Source of the DNA: Bacteroidetes bacterium 43-93
GTDB lineage: Bacteria; Bacteroidota; Bacteroidia; Chitinophagales; Chitinophagaceae
Direction of reading: 5' to 3'
NCBI GenBank assembly: GCA_001897855.1
Contig: MKUO01000001.1
Span: forward strand, 124,001-188,000
DNA length: 64,000 bases
Shown: positions 32,941 to 42,097 of the stretch, in pieces
How the letters are laid out: each line of letters starts with the position of its first letter
Numbering within the stretch: the first letter of the stretch is position 1
The notes under the pieces: generated by a model
What the model was told of the DNA's origin: nothing
The model's database searches: none
The model's input: the letters and a program-made list of their open reading frames with translations, nothing else
Position numbers and translations under genes: made by a program

Positions 32941-32948
32941 CAAAGTTA
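32941..32948 (-). promoter_or_regulatory. Promoter box of pcm, 4 bases from the start codon
   Basis: On the minus strand TAACTTTG fits TAnnTTTG and is followed by four bases and then the pcm ATG, the same geometry as prmC and ribD. Confidence 0.6.
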
Positions 32949-33001
32949 CAGCAGCCTTTAATGAAATAAAAGTTGCAGAATTGCAGAGATTGTCTAAGGC
33001 A

Positions 33002-33640
33002 CTATTTAAAAGTAACTACCACTCCCACACCCACATAATAAGGCGTAGCAACAGGTGTAAAGTTCATCGATATATCGCGTGATATATCAAAGTTCTTAAG
33101 GTGGGCAGCAGCAACGGCATCTATTACCTGCAATGTATAACCCAAAGCTGAAAACAGCGCAGTCATGTCCAGGAATTTACGATACTGATCCTGCAGCGTT
33201 TTTAATTCCTGGTAACCGGTATATGGTTCTCCGGGTGCAATAGGAGCGTTAGGGTCGGCTAAGCGATCGAGGTATTCTTTACGGTAGTGATGGTATTTAT
33301 CCAGGTTGTAGCTGAAGAAATACCCTGCCGCAGCTGCGCCTGCGTATATGATAGGCAGCTTCCAATACTGCCTGTTGTACGCCTGCCCAAGGCCCGGCAG
33401 TATTGCCGAATACATACCTGCTTTTTTAGGCTTGGGCTGAAATGCAGCCTTTTTCTTCTGCACCGTATCTTTTATTGGTGGTGCCGGCGAAATGCTACTT
33501 ATCGTAGTAGTATCCGCTACTACTGCATCCTTTCCACCGATTACAGTAGAATCATTGGTCTGCGCATCAGCAAACGAAGCAGTCAAGGAAAAGAGAAATA
33601 CCAGGAAGATGTGGATGCCGGAGCCTGCGCAACGTAGCAA
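33002..33640 (-). CDS. DUF5683 family exported/membrane protein
   Basis: A 212-residue protein with an N-terminal signal (GIHIFLVFLFSLTASFADAQ). After a low-complexity Thr/Ser/Pro stretch (residues 30-75) comes the DUF5683 core: AGMYSAILPGLGQAYNRQYW, then KLPIIYAGAAAAGYFFSYNLDKYHHYR, DLTALFSALGYTL-like LDMTALFSALGYTLQVIDAVAAAHL and FDISRDISMNF. The core carries two membrane helices. This domain is widespread in Bacteroidota, has no assigned function and is often next to chromosome-partition or envelope genes. Here it follows prc on the minus strand, beyond a terminator. Confidence 0.85.
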   Translation of the reverse strand: MLRCAGSGIHIFLVFLFSLTASFADAQTNDSTVIGGKDAVVADTTTISSISPAPPIKDTVQKKKAAFQPKPKKAGMYSAILPGLGQAYNRQYWKLPIIYAGAAAAGYFFSYNLDKYHHYRKEYLDRLADPNAPIAPGEPYTGYQELKTLQDQYRKFLDMTALFSALGYTLQVIDAVAAAHLKNFDISRDISMNFTPVATPYYVGVGVVVTFK

Positions 33641-33693
33641 ATTATTGATCTTTATTAGCTGCCAAAGTTAATATAATACAACGAATAGGTATG

Positions 33694-33718
33694 AAAAAGA
33701 GCCCACGCGGGGCTCTTT
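33694..33718 (-). terminator. Terminator after prc
   Basis: A 9-bp stem (AAAGAGCCC / GGGCTCTTT) with a 5-base loop lies 20 bp after the prc stop. On the minus strand T residues follow the stem. Confidence 0.75.
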
Positions 33719-33737
33719 ATTCTTATTTTAAAGAAGT

Positions 33738-35909
33738 TTATTTCATTCCCGTACGGGCATCTACCTTCATATTGTACTTCATCATATCATTTACAATATT
33801 TACAGTTTCCGCGAGGTAGAAATCCTTTTTAAGGTTTTTCAGCCAATCGTTGTTTTTACGGATGCTAAGACTGTCTATATTGATTTTTGCCAGGTCGTCT
33901 TTAATATTGACAACATCAAGCGGGGTAGCCTTTTTCTCGATCTCTTCCATTTTTTTGCCAATGGCAGTTGCCTCATCCAGCTCTTTGTGATATACAGCTT
34001 CATTTAGAGAATAGCTCGATTTGTCTTCTGCCTCCTTAATGCGTGTCGCATTTTCTTTTACCAGGCTGAAGGCAGGGTTCGTATCTACTCTTTTTTTGCT
34101 GAGCGCTGCCAGTTCCTGGCTATGCACAGGGTTAGGTACAACGCGATAGTTAGCAGGTGCTATCTCATCCCATTTAAGCGCAGCCTTATCCTTACGCTCA
34201 CCGATTTCTATTTCCGCGTATGGGTCAGGTAGGATCACATCAGGAGTTACACCCTTTAACTGTGTGGAACCACCATTCACACGATAGAATTTCTGAATTG
34301 TAAGTTTTAATGAACCTATGGTGTCGTAGTTCACTGTCTTGCCCATCAGGCTGGCCAGCCATCCACGGTATTCGTCAAGAGACATTACTTTTTGTACCGT
34401 ACCTTTTCCGTAAGTAGTAGAGCCGACGATTACCGCGCGTTTATAATCCTGCATAGCAGCAGCCATGATTTCAGATGCAGAAGCGCTGCCATAATTTACC
34501 ATTATAGCCATCGGTCCGTCATACAAAGTTCCTGCCTGCTGGTCGTTCAGCGGTATTGCGGCAGCATCGGCGCTTTTTACCTGTACAATAGGCCCCTGGT
34601 CAATAAACAATCCTGACATTTTAACCACATCGTTCAACGATCCACCGGTATTATTCCTCAGGTCGAGTATAATACCATTGACACCTGATTTTTTCAATTT
34701 CATTACCTCCAAAGCAACGTCTTCGGCGCAGCGACGACCATTGATATTCTGGAAATCAGAATAAAACTCAGGCAGATAAATGTAACCTACGGAGCCACTC
34801 TTTGTATTGATGATCGCAGATTTAGCGAATATTTCTTCCTGTTCCACCTTTCCGCGTACTATGGGTATTACCTGTGTAACGCCGGTAACGTGCCTTACAG
34901 TAAGGCGTACTTCCGTGCCTTCAGGGCCTTTGATCATTTTGATCACATCATTGATATCATATCCCTGTATATCTACAGGCTCTGCAGCGCCCTGGGCTAT
35001 TTTCAATATTTCGTCACCTGCTTTCAGGTCGCCCTGTTTCCAGCATGGAGTACCAGGCAATATTGCTACGATCTTTATTTTCCCGTCGTCATCTTTAAGC
35101 TGCGCACCTATACCAAAGAAAGTACCAGACATCTGCTCGTCAAAACGCTTTTTGTCGTCTGGCGGAAAATAGTCAGTATGGGGGTCTTCTGAATTAGTAA
35201 TATCATTTACGAATATTGTAAAGCGATCATCCTCGCCCAGCTTGTGCCAGCGTTTGAAATAATATTCTATACTTTTCCTGATAGCCTGCCTTGCATCTGC
35301 TTCCAGTTGTGCATCGGTTTTTATTTCTTTTAATGTAGTGTCTTTTGCTTCCTGGCGTTTCTTTTGTGCATCTTTGAGATCTACATATTTTACCAACGTC
35401 CTGTATTTCAGGTACTTTATCCAGCGGTCCTTTAGTGCGGCATCGTTAGCGGCAAAGGCTTCTTTATCTTCATCTACCACTATAGCATCATTACCATTGA
35501 AAGAAAACGGTTTGTCTAAAATAGCCTTATAAAATCCTTCTACCTGGTCGATACGCTTGTTAAAGGCAGCATTCATATCATCGAAGAAATGCACCATTTC
35601 GGTACCATCTCCTTCATCCAGCTTGTATTGATATTTTTTTAGCTGATCTACATCTTCCTGTGTAAAGAAGTGTTTTTCATAATCAAGACTAGTAAGTGTT
35701 TTATTGAAAATAGTAGATGAGAAAGAATCATTTAACTCCCTGGGTTGCAGGTGGTTTTGTTGGATCGCTTTCATTACTGTCTGCAATATCAATTCCTTAC
35801 GCTGATCACTGGTAGTACCGTCATTTCCATTTGCAAACGAGAAGAAGGCAGCAAGGGCTGATAGAATTAATACGGGTATTAATATCTTATTCTTCATGAA
35901 TCTCAACAT
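33738..35909 (-). CDS. prc: Carboxy-terminal processing protease (Prc/Tsp, S41)
   Basis: A 723-residue periplasmic serine protease. The start at 35909 (MLRFMKNKIL) puts a normal signal peptide at the N-terminus; the frame is open to 35981 but the extra part is not family-like. An N-terminal TSP-NTD-like region is followed by a PDZ domain (SGTFFGIGAQLKDDDGKIKI, GDEILKIAQGA), the S41 catalytic core with Ser in YGSASASEIMAAA and Lys in TTYGKGTVQKV, and a DUF3340-like C-terminus. It degrades or trims periplasmic proteins with unstructured C-termini. The size is standard. It is a single gene divergent from lipB. Confidence 0.94.
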   Translation of the reverse strand: MLRFMKNKILIPVLILSALAAFFSFANGNDGTTSDQRKELILQTVMKAIQQNHLQPRELNDSFSSTIFNKTLTSLDYEKHFFTQEDVDQLKKYQYKLDEGDGTEMVHFFDDMNAAFNKRIDQVEGFYKAILDKPFSFNGNDAIVVDEDKEAFAANDAALKDRWIKYLKYRTLVKYVDLKDAQKKRQEAKDTTLKEIKTDAQLEADARQAIRKSIEYYFKRWHKLGEDDRFTIFVNDITNSEDPHTDYFPPDDKKRFDEQMSGTFFGIGAQLKDDDGKIKIVAILPGTPCWKQGDLKAGDEILKIAQGAAEPVDIQGYDINDVIKMIKGPEGTEVRLTVRHVTGVTQVIPIVRGKVEQEEIFAKSAIINTKSGSVGYIYLPEFYSDFQNINGRRCAEDVALEVMKLKKSGVNGIILDLRNNTGGSLNDVVKMSGLFIDQGPIVQVKSADAAAIPLNDQQAGTLYDGPMAIMVNYGSASASEIMAAAMQDYKRAVIVGSTTYGKGTVQKVMSLDEYRGWLASLMGKTVNYDTIGSLKLTIQKFYRVNGGSTQLKGVTPDVILPDPYAEIEIGERKDKAALKWDEIAPANYRVVPNPVHSQELAALSKKRVDTNPAFSLVKENATRIKEAEDKSSYSLNEAVYHKELDEATAIGKKMEEIEKKATPLDVVNIKDDLAKINIDSLSIRKNNDWLKNLKKDFYLAETVNIVNDMMKYNMKVDARTGMK

Positions 35910-36038
35910 ATTCTTATGATTAATTAACCTAATAAACAAATGTAACTGTTTTGCTGTTAATAAAACGCTAATCAAAACCATGCTAAGAGGGGTATTTGAG
36001 GGTTAGATAATGCGTAACTTGCATTCAGATTTACGTGT

Positions 36039-36773
36039 ATGAGAAAAATATATTTCAGGGATCTTGGTGAGATAGAATATGGCGATGCGTGGAAGATGCA
36101 GGAAGAAATGATGAAACAAGGTTTGGATATAAAATCATCGTGGTTTAATGTACCCAACGCTCCCAACCCCGTGGATATGGGCATCAAAAATTACCTGCTT
36201 TTTTGCCAGCACCCACATGTATATACACTTGGTAAAAGCGGGCATCTTGAAAACCTGCTGCTTGCTAATGACAGGTTAAAAGAACTGAACGTAGGTTTCT
36301 ATAATACAAACCGCGGTGGTGATATTACATATCACGGCCCGGGACAAATAGTTGGCTACCCGGTACTGGACCTGGAACAGTTTTTTACAGATCTTGGAAG
36401 GTATATGCGCAACCTGGAGGAAACCATAATACGAGCTCTTTCGTATTATAATATTGCAGGAGACCGTTTACCAGGTGCAACAGGAGTTTGGTTAGACCCG
36501 GATGACCCGATGAAGGCCAGGAAGATATGCGCTATGGGCGTACGGAGCAGCCGATGGATAACGATACATGGTTTCGCATTGAATGTTAATACCGATATGA
36601 GCTATTTTGATAACATAGTTCCGTGCGGCATCAAGGATAAAAAGGTGACATCCATGGAAAATGAGCTGGGGAAGCGGGTGGATGAAGAAGAAGTAAAGCA
36701 GTTATTAAAAAAGGCGTTTAGCGAGGTGTTTGAAACAGAGGTAGTTAATGATTTAATAACGCAACAGGTATAA
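36039..36773 (+). CDS. lipB: Octanoyltransferase
   Basis: A 244-residue cytoplasmic enzyme that transfers octanoyl groups from ACP to lipoyl domains. Family motifs: CQHPHVYTLGKSGHLENLL, NRGGDITYHGPGQIVGYPVLDL (signature with catalytic-region histidine), ATGVWLDP, CAMGVRSSRWITIHGFALNV (with the acyl-transfer lysine position altered to Ser/Arg-rich, as is common in this branch) and NIVPCGIKDKKVTSM with the active-site cysteine. It is slightly longer than E. coli LipB. It sits 16-35 bp before a hypothetical gene on the same strand; dihydrolipoyl dehydrogenase is 4 kb away but not linked. Confidence 0.92.
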   Translation: MRKIYFRDLGEIEYGDAWKMQEEMMKQGLDIKSSWFNVPNAPNPVDMGIKNYLLFCQHPHVYTLGKSGHLENLLLANDRLKELNVGFYNTNRGGDITYHGPGQIVGYPVLDLEQFFTDLGRYMRNLEETIIRALSYYNIAGDRLPGATGVWLDPDDPMKARKICAMGVRSSRWITIHGFALNVNTDMSYFDNIVPCGIKDKKVTSMENELGKRVDEEEVKQLLKKAFSEVFETEVVNDLITQQV

Positions 36774-36807
36774 ATAAAACGTAAATTAGTTGTCCTTTTG
36801 CGACTCC

Positions 36808-37440
36808 ATGTCTGATAAGATCACATATTACTGGGGCAACGACCACTTGCAGGTAAAGTTGGGCAAACGCCTGATGCCCAGAATACGTGCACTTTTTTGG
36901 GCAGAGTTTGTAGTAACCACCGGCATGGCTACTATCTTTCTTTTAGAATCCTTTTATATAAAGGCTGATCTGCTTAGGGTTTTGAGCTGTATTGGTGCCT
37001 CTGTATTATACCTGCTGGCCTCTTACCGTTTTATCAGCCGGATGTTTTTTGTAGAAGAGCTATGGCTGGACGAAGAATACCTGACGATTGTAAACAGGAC
37101 ACCCTTCCGCCGGACGATAAAAAGATATGACTGGCCATCTGTAGGTCCCTTGCATTATGTTGGCTCACCAACAAAAACCGCTCATCCGCTTAAAGGGGAA
37201 TGTTACGATTACTTTGGCTTCGAAACACAGGAGCAGCTCATCCAAAACCTGCATCACGAAGGCAACCTGTATTTTAACTATGCCGGTTTCCCAACCCGTT
37301 TCGCCCGCGGATTATATTCCTGGGATGCGGAAGAAATGGTACGCGTGATGAAACTATTTGCCGGCCATAACCTGCGGCTGGGCCCGGAATGGAAGCGCAT
37401 GGTACAGGAATCGTGGTACAATAACGAGGAAGAAGGCTAG
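36808..37440 (+). CDS. Hypothetical protein with two membrane helices
   Basis: A 210-residue protein from the ATG at 36808; the open frame reaches a TTG at 36790. Two hydrophobic segments lie at about 31-50 (ALFWAEFVVTTGMATIFLL) and 60-80 (VLSCIGASVLYLLASYRFI), followed by a soluble domain (WLDEEYLTIVNRTPFRRTIK, FNYAGFPTRFARGLYSWDAE). The layout resembles small membrane proteins with a PH-like or DUF304-type domain, but I do not recognise a specific family. Its last 4 bases overlap the end of the convergent exported-protein gene. Confidence 0.6.
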   Translation: MSDKITYYWGNDHLQVKLGKRLMPRIRALFWAEFVVTTGMATIFLLESFYIKADLLRVLSCIGASVLYLLASYRFISRMFFVEELWLDEEYLTIVNRTPFRRTIKRYDWPSVGPLHYVGSPTKTAHPLKGECYDYFGFETQEQLIQNLHHEGNLYFNYAGFPTRFARGLYSWDAEEMVRVMKLFAGHNLRLGPEWKRMVQESWYNNEEEG

Positions 37441-38252
37441 TATATTGTTATATAACCTGTTTCCATAACCTTCCTGTTTTGCTTTAGTTCAAATTTGTAG
37501 ATACCTTTTCTCTGGAAGTTTCTTTTGTCTATGATCATTTCGGGCTCCGTAACGCGGCCTACTTCCAACACCTTTCGGTTGCGTTTGTCATAGAAATCTA
37601 TGGAGTACTGATATCGGCGATATTCTGGTAGGGCTACATTTACATGGCCGGTAAAAGGATTGGTAAAAACATACTGTGATTTCACATAAGCAAACCCATT
37701 TTCATCTGCAGCAGCATCCGGTATTTCCAAAACAATTCTGGGGGCAGGGGGAGCAGCTTCCGCTACTGTTCCGGGGGCCTGTGTACCGCTATTTGTTGCC
37801 GGATTAGTTGTGGTGGCTGGTTTTACTTCGATCTTTACATTGCTTGCCAGCTTCTGTAAAGAATCATTAGGTGGCAGCACTCTCGCATTCATTATTGCTG
37901 CGCTATCAACTTCTATTTTAAAGCGGTTACTCTGCCAGGTAAGGTCTGAATTGAAGACAATGTAGAGGCGATACCAGTTTTTGCCTGGTACCGGGTGCCC
38001 GTCAATAAATGCCTGCACCCCTTTTTTAGTATCCTTCACATATCCTACAGTTGCGTAATTGAAAACACTGTCTGAAGAGCGCTGCACGGCAATAGATTTG
38101 ATGCCATCATATTGACAAACCCAGCTTAACACGTTAACGCCTTTATCCATTGCGCCTGTTATTTCGGGCAATGTCGGTTGTGCGTAAGTATAAATGCCGG
38201 AGAATGTAAAACTTAAAAAAACTAAAATGCGAAGTGTAGCAACCCTAAACAT
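37437..38252 (-). CDS. Hypothetical exported protein
   Basis: A 271-residue protein with a signal peptide (LRILVFLSFTFSGIYTYAQ). The N-terminal part (residues 30-130) looks like a fibronectin-type or Ig-like fold (GVNVLSWVCQYDGIKSIAVQ, NWYRLYIVFNSDLTWQSNRF), followed by a Thr/Ala/Pro-rich linker of about 35 residues (NPATNSGTQAPGTVAEAAPP) and a second beta-rich domain (NPFTGHVNVALPEYRRYQYS, KFELKQNRKVMETGYITIY). There is no cysteine cluster, catalytic motif or sorting signal. It is a single gene and its function is unknown. Confidence 0.6.
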   Translation of the reverse strand: MFRVATLRILVFLSFTFSGIYTYAQPTLPEITGAMDKGVNVLSWVCQYDGIKSIAVQRSSDSVFNYATVGYVKDTKKGVQAFIDGHPVPGKNWYRLYIVFNSDLTWQSNRFKIEVDSAAIMNARVLPPNDSLQKLASNVKIEVKPATTTNPATNSGTQAPGTVAEAAPPAPRIVLEIPDAAADENGFAYVKSQYVFTNPFTGHVNVALPEYRRYQYSIDFYDKRNRKVLEVGRVTEPEMIIDKRNFQRKGIYKFELKQNRKVMETGYITIY

Positions 38253-38403
38253 GCGCCAAACCTACGGCAAAATTTTATTGTAGCGTATTCATGTATGTAA
38301 GATTTTATTTTCCCTAACATATCACCTTGTTTTTCACCTAAGCCTAAGGCTGGTTTGTACAAACCACATTTTATCTTTAGGTTTGAACGTATATAAACAC
38401 AAC

Positions 38404-40062
38404 ATGGGTCTATTTGTCAGAAAGCCGCTGAATATATTATTAGCGGAAGCTTCGGATACGGAGAAAGGGCTAAAAAAAACATTAACTGCGCCTTCGCTGG
38501 TGGCGCTGGGTATAGGTGCCATCATTGGTGCGGGGCTTTTTTCTATCACAGGAGGAGCGGCAGCTAATAATGCGGGTCCTGCTATTACTATTTCTTTTAT
38601 TGTGGCAGCGATCGGTTGCGCATTTGCCGGGTTATGTTATGCAGAGTTTGCATCTATGATACCCGTTGCCGGTAGTGCATATACCTACAGTTTTGCGACA
38701 ATGGGAGAGTTTATTGCGTGGATCATAGGCTGGGATCTTGTATTGGAATATGCCGTAGGCGCTGCAACGGTTGCCATTAGCTGGTCTCGTTACCTGGTAA
38801 AGTTTCTCCAATACTTTGATATCAATCTCGGACCGGAGTATACATCATCACCATTTGATGGTGGTATTATCAATATCCCTGCAGTAATAATTATTATACT
38901 TATGTCCCTGCTGCTAATGAAAGGGACAAAGGAATCAGCTTTTGTAAACGGCATTATCGTAACCTTGAAAGTTGCCGTTGTTCTGATATTTATTGCATTG
39001 GGATGGCAGTACATTCGTCCTGAAAACTATACGCCGTACGTTCCTGCTAATTCCGGCACGTTTGGCGAGTTTGGCTTTAGTGGTATTATACGTGCGGCAG
39101 CAATCGTATTCTTTGCCTATATAGGTTTCGATGCAGTATCTACCGCAGCACAGGAAACAAAGAATCCTAAAAGAGATATGCCAATAGGCATATTGTTATC
39201 ACTTTTCATCTGCACCTTGTTATACATATTGTTCGCACATGTAATGACCGGTGTGACAAGTTATACATCGTTTGCAGGTAAGGATGGTATCGCTCCTGTT
39301 GCTGTAGCTATCGATCATATGGGTAAAGCCGGTGCTGATGGGGTGATCATCCCTGATTATCCATGGCTTAACAAAGCCATCATCATTGCCATCCTTGCAG
39401 GATATTCTTCTGTAATCATGGTAATGCTGATGGGGCAATCGCGGGTGTTCTTCTCTATGAGTAAAGACGGCCTGATCCCTAAAGTGTTTTCTGATCTGCA
39501 CAGTAAGTTTCAGACACCTGCCCGTAATAATTTCCTGTTTATGTTATTTGTGAGCCTCTTTGCTGCTTTTGTACCTGCAAGGGTGGTCGGAGAGATGACT
39601 AGCATTGGTACTTTATTTGCCTTCATCCTGGTATGTATTGGCGTAATAGTGATGCGCAATAAAATGCCTGATGCCCCACGTGCTTTCCGGACACCACTAG
39701 TTCCACTAGTTCCGATACTAGGGGTTGCTACCTGTTTGTTTATGATGGTATTCCTGCCTTTAGATACATGGATCCGGCTTGTAGTATGGATGATAGTTGG
39801 CTTTGACGTGTATTTATTTTACGGAATGAAAAATAGCTTGTTGAATAAAGGTGTCTTTACTAATAAAAGCTATCGCACAGTTTCTTATACAGGTTTGGGA
39901 ATGACCGCTATTTTGGTGATTGTTGCCCTGTTGCACCATAATTCGCCTGACGCTGACGACACAGGTTTGTTTTATTTCTCCATAATATTTGCAGTGTTGC
40001 ATGCTATCATCTTTTTTAGATCCACACGTTTAGGTGCCGCAGCTGCGACCGTAACTGTATAA
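38404..40062 (+). CDS. APC-superfamily cationic amino-acid permease
   Basis: A 552-residue inner-membrane transporter; the ATG at 38404 is preferred to a TTG seven codons earlier. Twelve or more hydrophobic segments cover the protein. The first has the APC signature LVALGIGAIIGAGLFSITGG, and later AFAGLCYAEFASMIPVAGSA, WDLVLEYAVGAATVAISWSR and FFAYIGFDAVSTAAQETKNP mark the cationic amino-acid transporter (CAT/YfnA-like) branch. The exact amino acid cannot be read from sequence. It is transcribed alone, with a terminator 19 bp after the stop. Confidence 0.9.
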   Translation: MGLFVRKPLNILLAEASDTEKGLKKTLTAPSLVALGIGAIIGAGLFSITGGAAANNAGPAITISFIVAAIGCAFAGLCYAEFASMIPVAGSAYTYSFATMGEFIAWIIGWDLVLEYAVGAATVAISWSRYLVKFLQYFDINLGPEYTSSPFDGGIINIPAVIIIILMSLLLMKGTKESAFVNGIIVTLKVAVVLIFIALGWQYIRPENYTPYVPANSGTFGEFGFSGIIRAAAIVFFAYIGFDAVSTAAQETKNPKRDMPIGILLSLFICTLLYILFAHVMTGVTSYTSFAGKDGIAPVAVAIDHMGKAGADGVIIPDYPWLNKAIIIAILAGYSSVIMVMLMGQSRVFFSMSKDGLIPKVFSDLHSKFQTPARNNFLFMLFVSLFAAFVPARVVGEMTSIGTLFAFILVCIGVIVMRNKMPDAPRAFRTPLVPLVPILGVATCLFMMVFLPLDTWIRLVVWMIVGFDVYLFYGMKNSLLNKGVFTNKSYRTVSYTGLGMTAILVIVALLHHNSPDADDTGLFYFSIIFAVLHAIIFFRSTRLGAAAATVTV

Positions 40063-40080
40063 TCTAAGTTAATAATAGTC

Positions 40081-40110
40081 AAAGAGCCCGCTCAGCGGGC
40101 TCTTTTTTTG
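40081..40110 (+). terminator. Terminator of the amino-acid permease gene
   Basis: A 12-bp perfect stem (AAAGAGCCCGCT / AGCGGGCTCTTT) with a single-base centre is followed by seven T residues. Confidence 0.9.
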
Positions 40111-40181
40111 TAATTTCCTTGGCAATTTTTGGCTTGATTTTTTCGGTATCTATCATATTCCATCACTTAAAAATCTTGTTT

Positions 40182-40391
40182 ATGAATAAGACATGGAGAA
40201 ATATTGGCTTAATGGCTATAGCGGCAGGAGTACTTTATTACCCGGCACTGCGTATGTACCGAAAGGCTGCAGATAAACAGGAAGACCATAACGCTGAAGA
40301 AGGCGATATGAACCTGGAAAAAGGAGTGTATAAAGTGCATAAAAAGAAAAATAAACGAACAGGCGGCAATAATAATCCCGCTACGGCTTAG
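40182..40391 (+). CDS. Small hypothetical protein with N-terminal membrane segment
   Basis: A 69-residue protein from the ATG at 40182 (MNKTWRNIGLMAIAAGVLYY); the open frame extends 63 bases upstream but that part is not well supported. A short hydrophobic stretch at residues 8-20 is followed by a highly charged tail (KAADKQEDHNAEEGDMNLEK, HKKKNKRTGG). No family is recognised. Small proteins of this kind are common in the envelope of Bacteroidota. It lies between a terminator and the promoter of the dihydrolipoyl dehydrogenase gene. Confidence 0.5.
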   Translation: MNKTWRNIGLMAIAAGVLYYPALRMYRKAADKQEDHNAEEGDMNLEKGVYKVHKKKNKRTGGNNNPATA

Positions 40392-40509
40392 TAAATTATT
40401 TTATTATAGTTTTATATATACAGGGCGCTATTCACAGTGCTCTGTATTGCTATTGTGCTTATCGATCAGATGCTAATAAAGCTCTATTTTATCTGTCTGA
40501 TTTATTGCC

Positions 40510-40517
40510 TACATTTG
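40510..40517 (+). promoter_or_regulatory. TAnnTTTG box of lpdA
   Basis: TACATTTG lies 46 bases before the lpdA ATG. No TTTG was found at the usual -33 distance, so it is supported by one box only. Confidence 0.45.
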
Positions 40518-40563
40518 ACCGTTATTTTGCACCAAGCATTAAAAAATAAAATAATCTATTTTT

Positions 40564-41970
40564 ATGGCATACGACGTAATCGTAATAGGTAGTGGACCGG
40601 GCGGATATGTGGCGGCTATCAGAGCTGCACAATTAGGTTTCAAAACAGCTATTGTAGAACGCGAGAGCCTGGGTGGTATTTGCCTTAATTGGGGATGTAT
40701 CCCAACCAAAGCTTTATTGAAGTCTGCACAAGTACTCGAATATATTAGTCACGCGCAGGATTATGGCATCGTAGCCGGTGAATCAAAAGCAGATTTTGCA
40801 GCAGTAATTAAACGCAGCCGCGGAGTTGCAGATAAGATGAGTAAAGGCATCCAGTTCCTGATGAGGAAGAACAAGATAGATGTGCTGGCAGGAATGGGTA
40901 AGCTGAATAATAAAAAAGAAGTGGAAGTAACGGGAGCTGATGGCAAAGTTACTGCCTACCAAAGCAAGCACACCATCCTGGCTACAGGTGGCCGTTCACG
41001 CCAATTGCCTAACCTGCCTATCGATGGTAAAAAGATCATTGGCTATCGTGAGGCAATGAATATGCCAAGCCAGCCAAAATCTATGATCATAGTAGGGTCG
41101 GGCGCAATAGGTGTTGAGTTTGCTTATTTCTACAATAGCATGGGTACCAAGGTTACTATCGTAGAGTTTATGCCGCGTATTGTACCGGTTGAAGATGAAG
41201 ATATCTCTAAAGAACTGGAGAAGATCTACAAGAAAAAAGGTATCACTGTTATGACCAATGCATCTGTTGAGAAAGTAGATGCAAAAGGTGATGGCGTAGT
41301 TGCTACAGTGAAAACTGCTGAAGGTAATATAAGCCTGGAAGCAGATGTAGTGCTGAGCGCTGTGGGTGTATCCTCTAACCTGGAAAACATTGGCCTGGAA
41401 GGGCTCGGTGTTAAAGTAGAGAAAGATAAAGTGATCGTTGACAAATATTATAACACTAACGTAGCAGGTATTTATGCTATTGGTGATATAGTACCGGGCC
41501 AGGCGTTGGCTCACGTGGCAATGAAAGAAGCCGTAATATGTGTGGAAGCTATTGCACAAAAAGAAGGTAAGTACCATCACGTACCGGAGCCACTGGATTA
41601 TGGCAATGTACCGGGATGCACTTATTGCTCTCCTGAAATTGCATCTGTTGGTATGACGGAAAAGCAAGCTAAAGAAGCAGGTTATGAAATTAAAGTAGGT
41701 AAGTTCCCATTCTCTGCGTCAGGTAAGGCAAGTGCTGCAGGTGCAAATGAAGGTTTCATCAAAGTGATATTTGATGCTAAGTATGGCGAATGGCTGGGTA
41801 CGCATATGATCGGTGCGAATGTAACGGAGATCATAGCGCAAACAGTATCGGCCCGTAAATTGGAAACTACATGGCAGGAACAGCTGGATACTATCTTCCC
41901 GCACCCAACAATGAGTGAAGCTGTAAAAGATGCTATTGAAGTAGCGCTGGGCGAAGCCATACATATTTAA
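40564..41970 (+). CDS. lpdA: Dihydrolipoyl dehydrogenase (E3)
   Basis: A 468-residue flavoprotein disulfide reductase, the shared E3 of pyruvate, 2-oxoglutarate and branched-chain dehydrogenase complexes and of glycine cleavage. FAD binds at VIVIGSGPGGYVAAIRAAQL, the redox disulfide is GGICLNWGCIPTKALL (C-x4-C), NAD binds at IIVGSGAIGVEFAYFYNSMG, and the C-terminal interface holds the catalytic histidine-glutamate pair in IFPHPTMSEAVKDA. Length and motifs are standard. No E1 or E2 gene is nearby. A terminator follows 24 bp after the stop. Confidence 0.97.
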   Translation: MAYDVIVIGSGPGGYVAAIRAAQLGFKTAIVERESLGGICLNWGCIPTKALLKSAQVLEYISHAQDYGIVAGESKADFAAVIKRSRGVADKMSKGIQFLMRKNKIDVLAGMGKLNNKKEVEVTGADGKVTAYQSKHTILATGGRSRQLPNLPIDGKKIIGYREAMNMPSQPKSMIIVGSGAIGVEFAYFYNSMGTKVTIVEFMPRIVPVEDEDISKELEKIYKKKGITVMTNASVEKVDAKGDGVVATVKTAEGNISLEADVVLSAVGVSSNLENIGLEGLGVKVEKDKVIVDKYYNTNVAGIYAIGDIVPGQALAHVAMKEAVICVEAIAQKEGKYHHVPEPLDYGNVPGCTYCSPEIASVGMTEKQAKEAGYEIKVGKFPFSASGKASAAGANEGFIKVIFDAKYGEWLGTHMIGANVTEIIAQTVSARKLETTWQEQLDTIFPHPTMSEAVKDAIEVALGEAIHI

Positions 41971-41994
41971 GATAGTTTGTAAGTACAATGCAGG

Positions 41995-42024
41995 AGGCTA
42001 CCTTATGGGTAGCCTTCGTTGTTT
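41995..42024 (+). terminator. Terminator of lpdA
   Basis: An 8-bp stem (AGGCTACC / GGTAGCCT) with a 5-base loop is followed by a T-rich run. Confidence 0.75.
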
Positions 42025-42097
42025 TTCCGGTTTTTATTTCTCATAGCAATTTCGTTTTTTTGTTTACTCCCGCTATAGGGAGTAATCTGCATATAAT

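Noticed and set aside
40996-41667. A 223-residue minus-strand frame inside lpdA
   Set aside because: The translation is composition-biased (Phe, Tyr, Ile, His, Cys) and antisense to a conserved flavoprotein.
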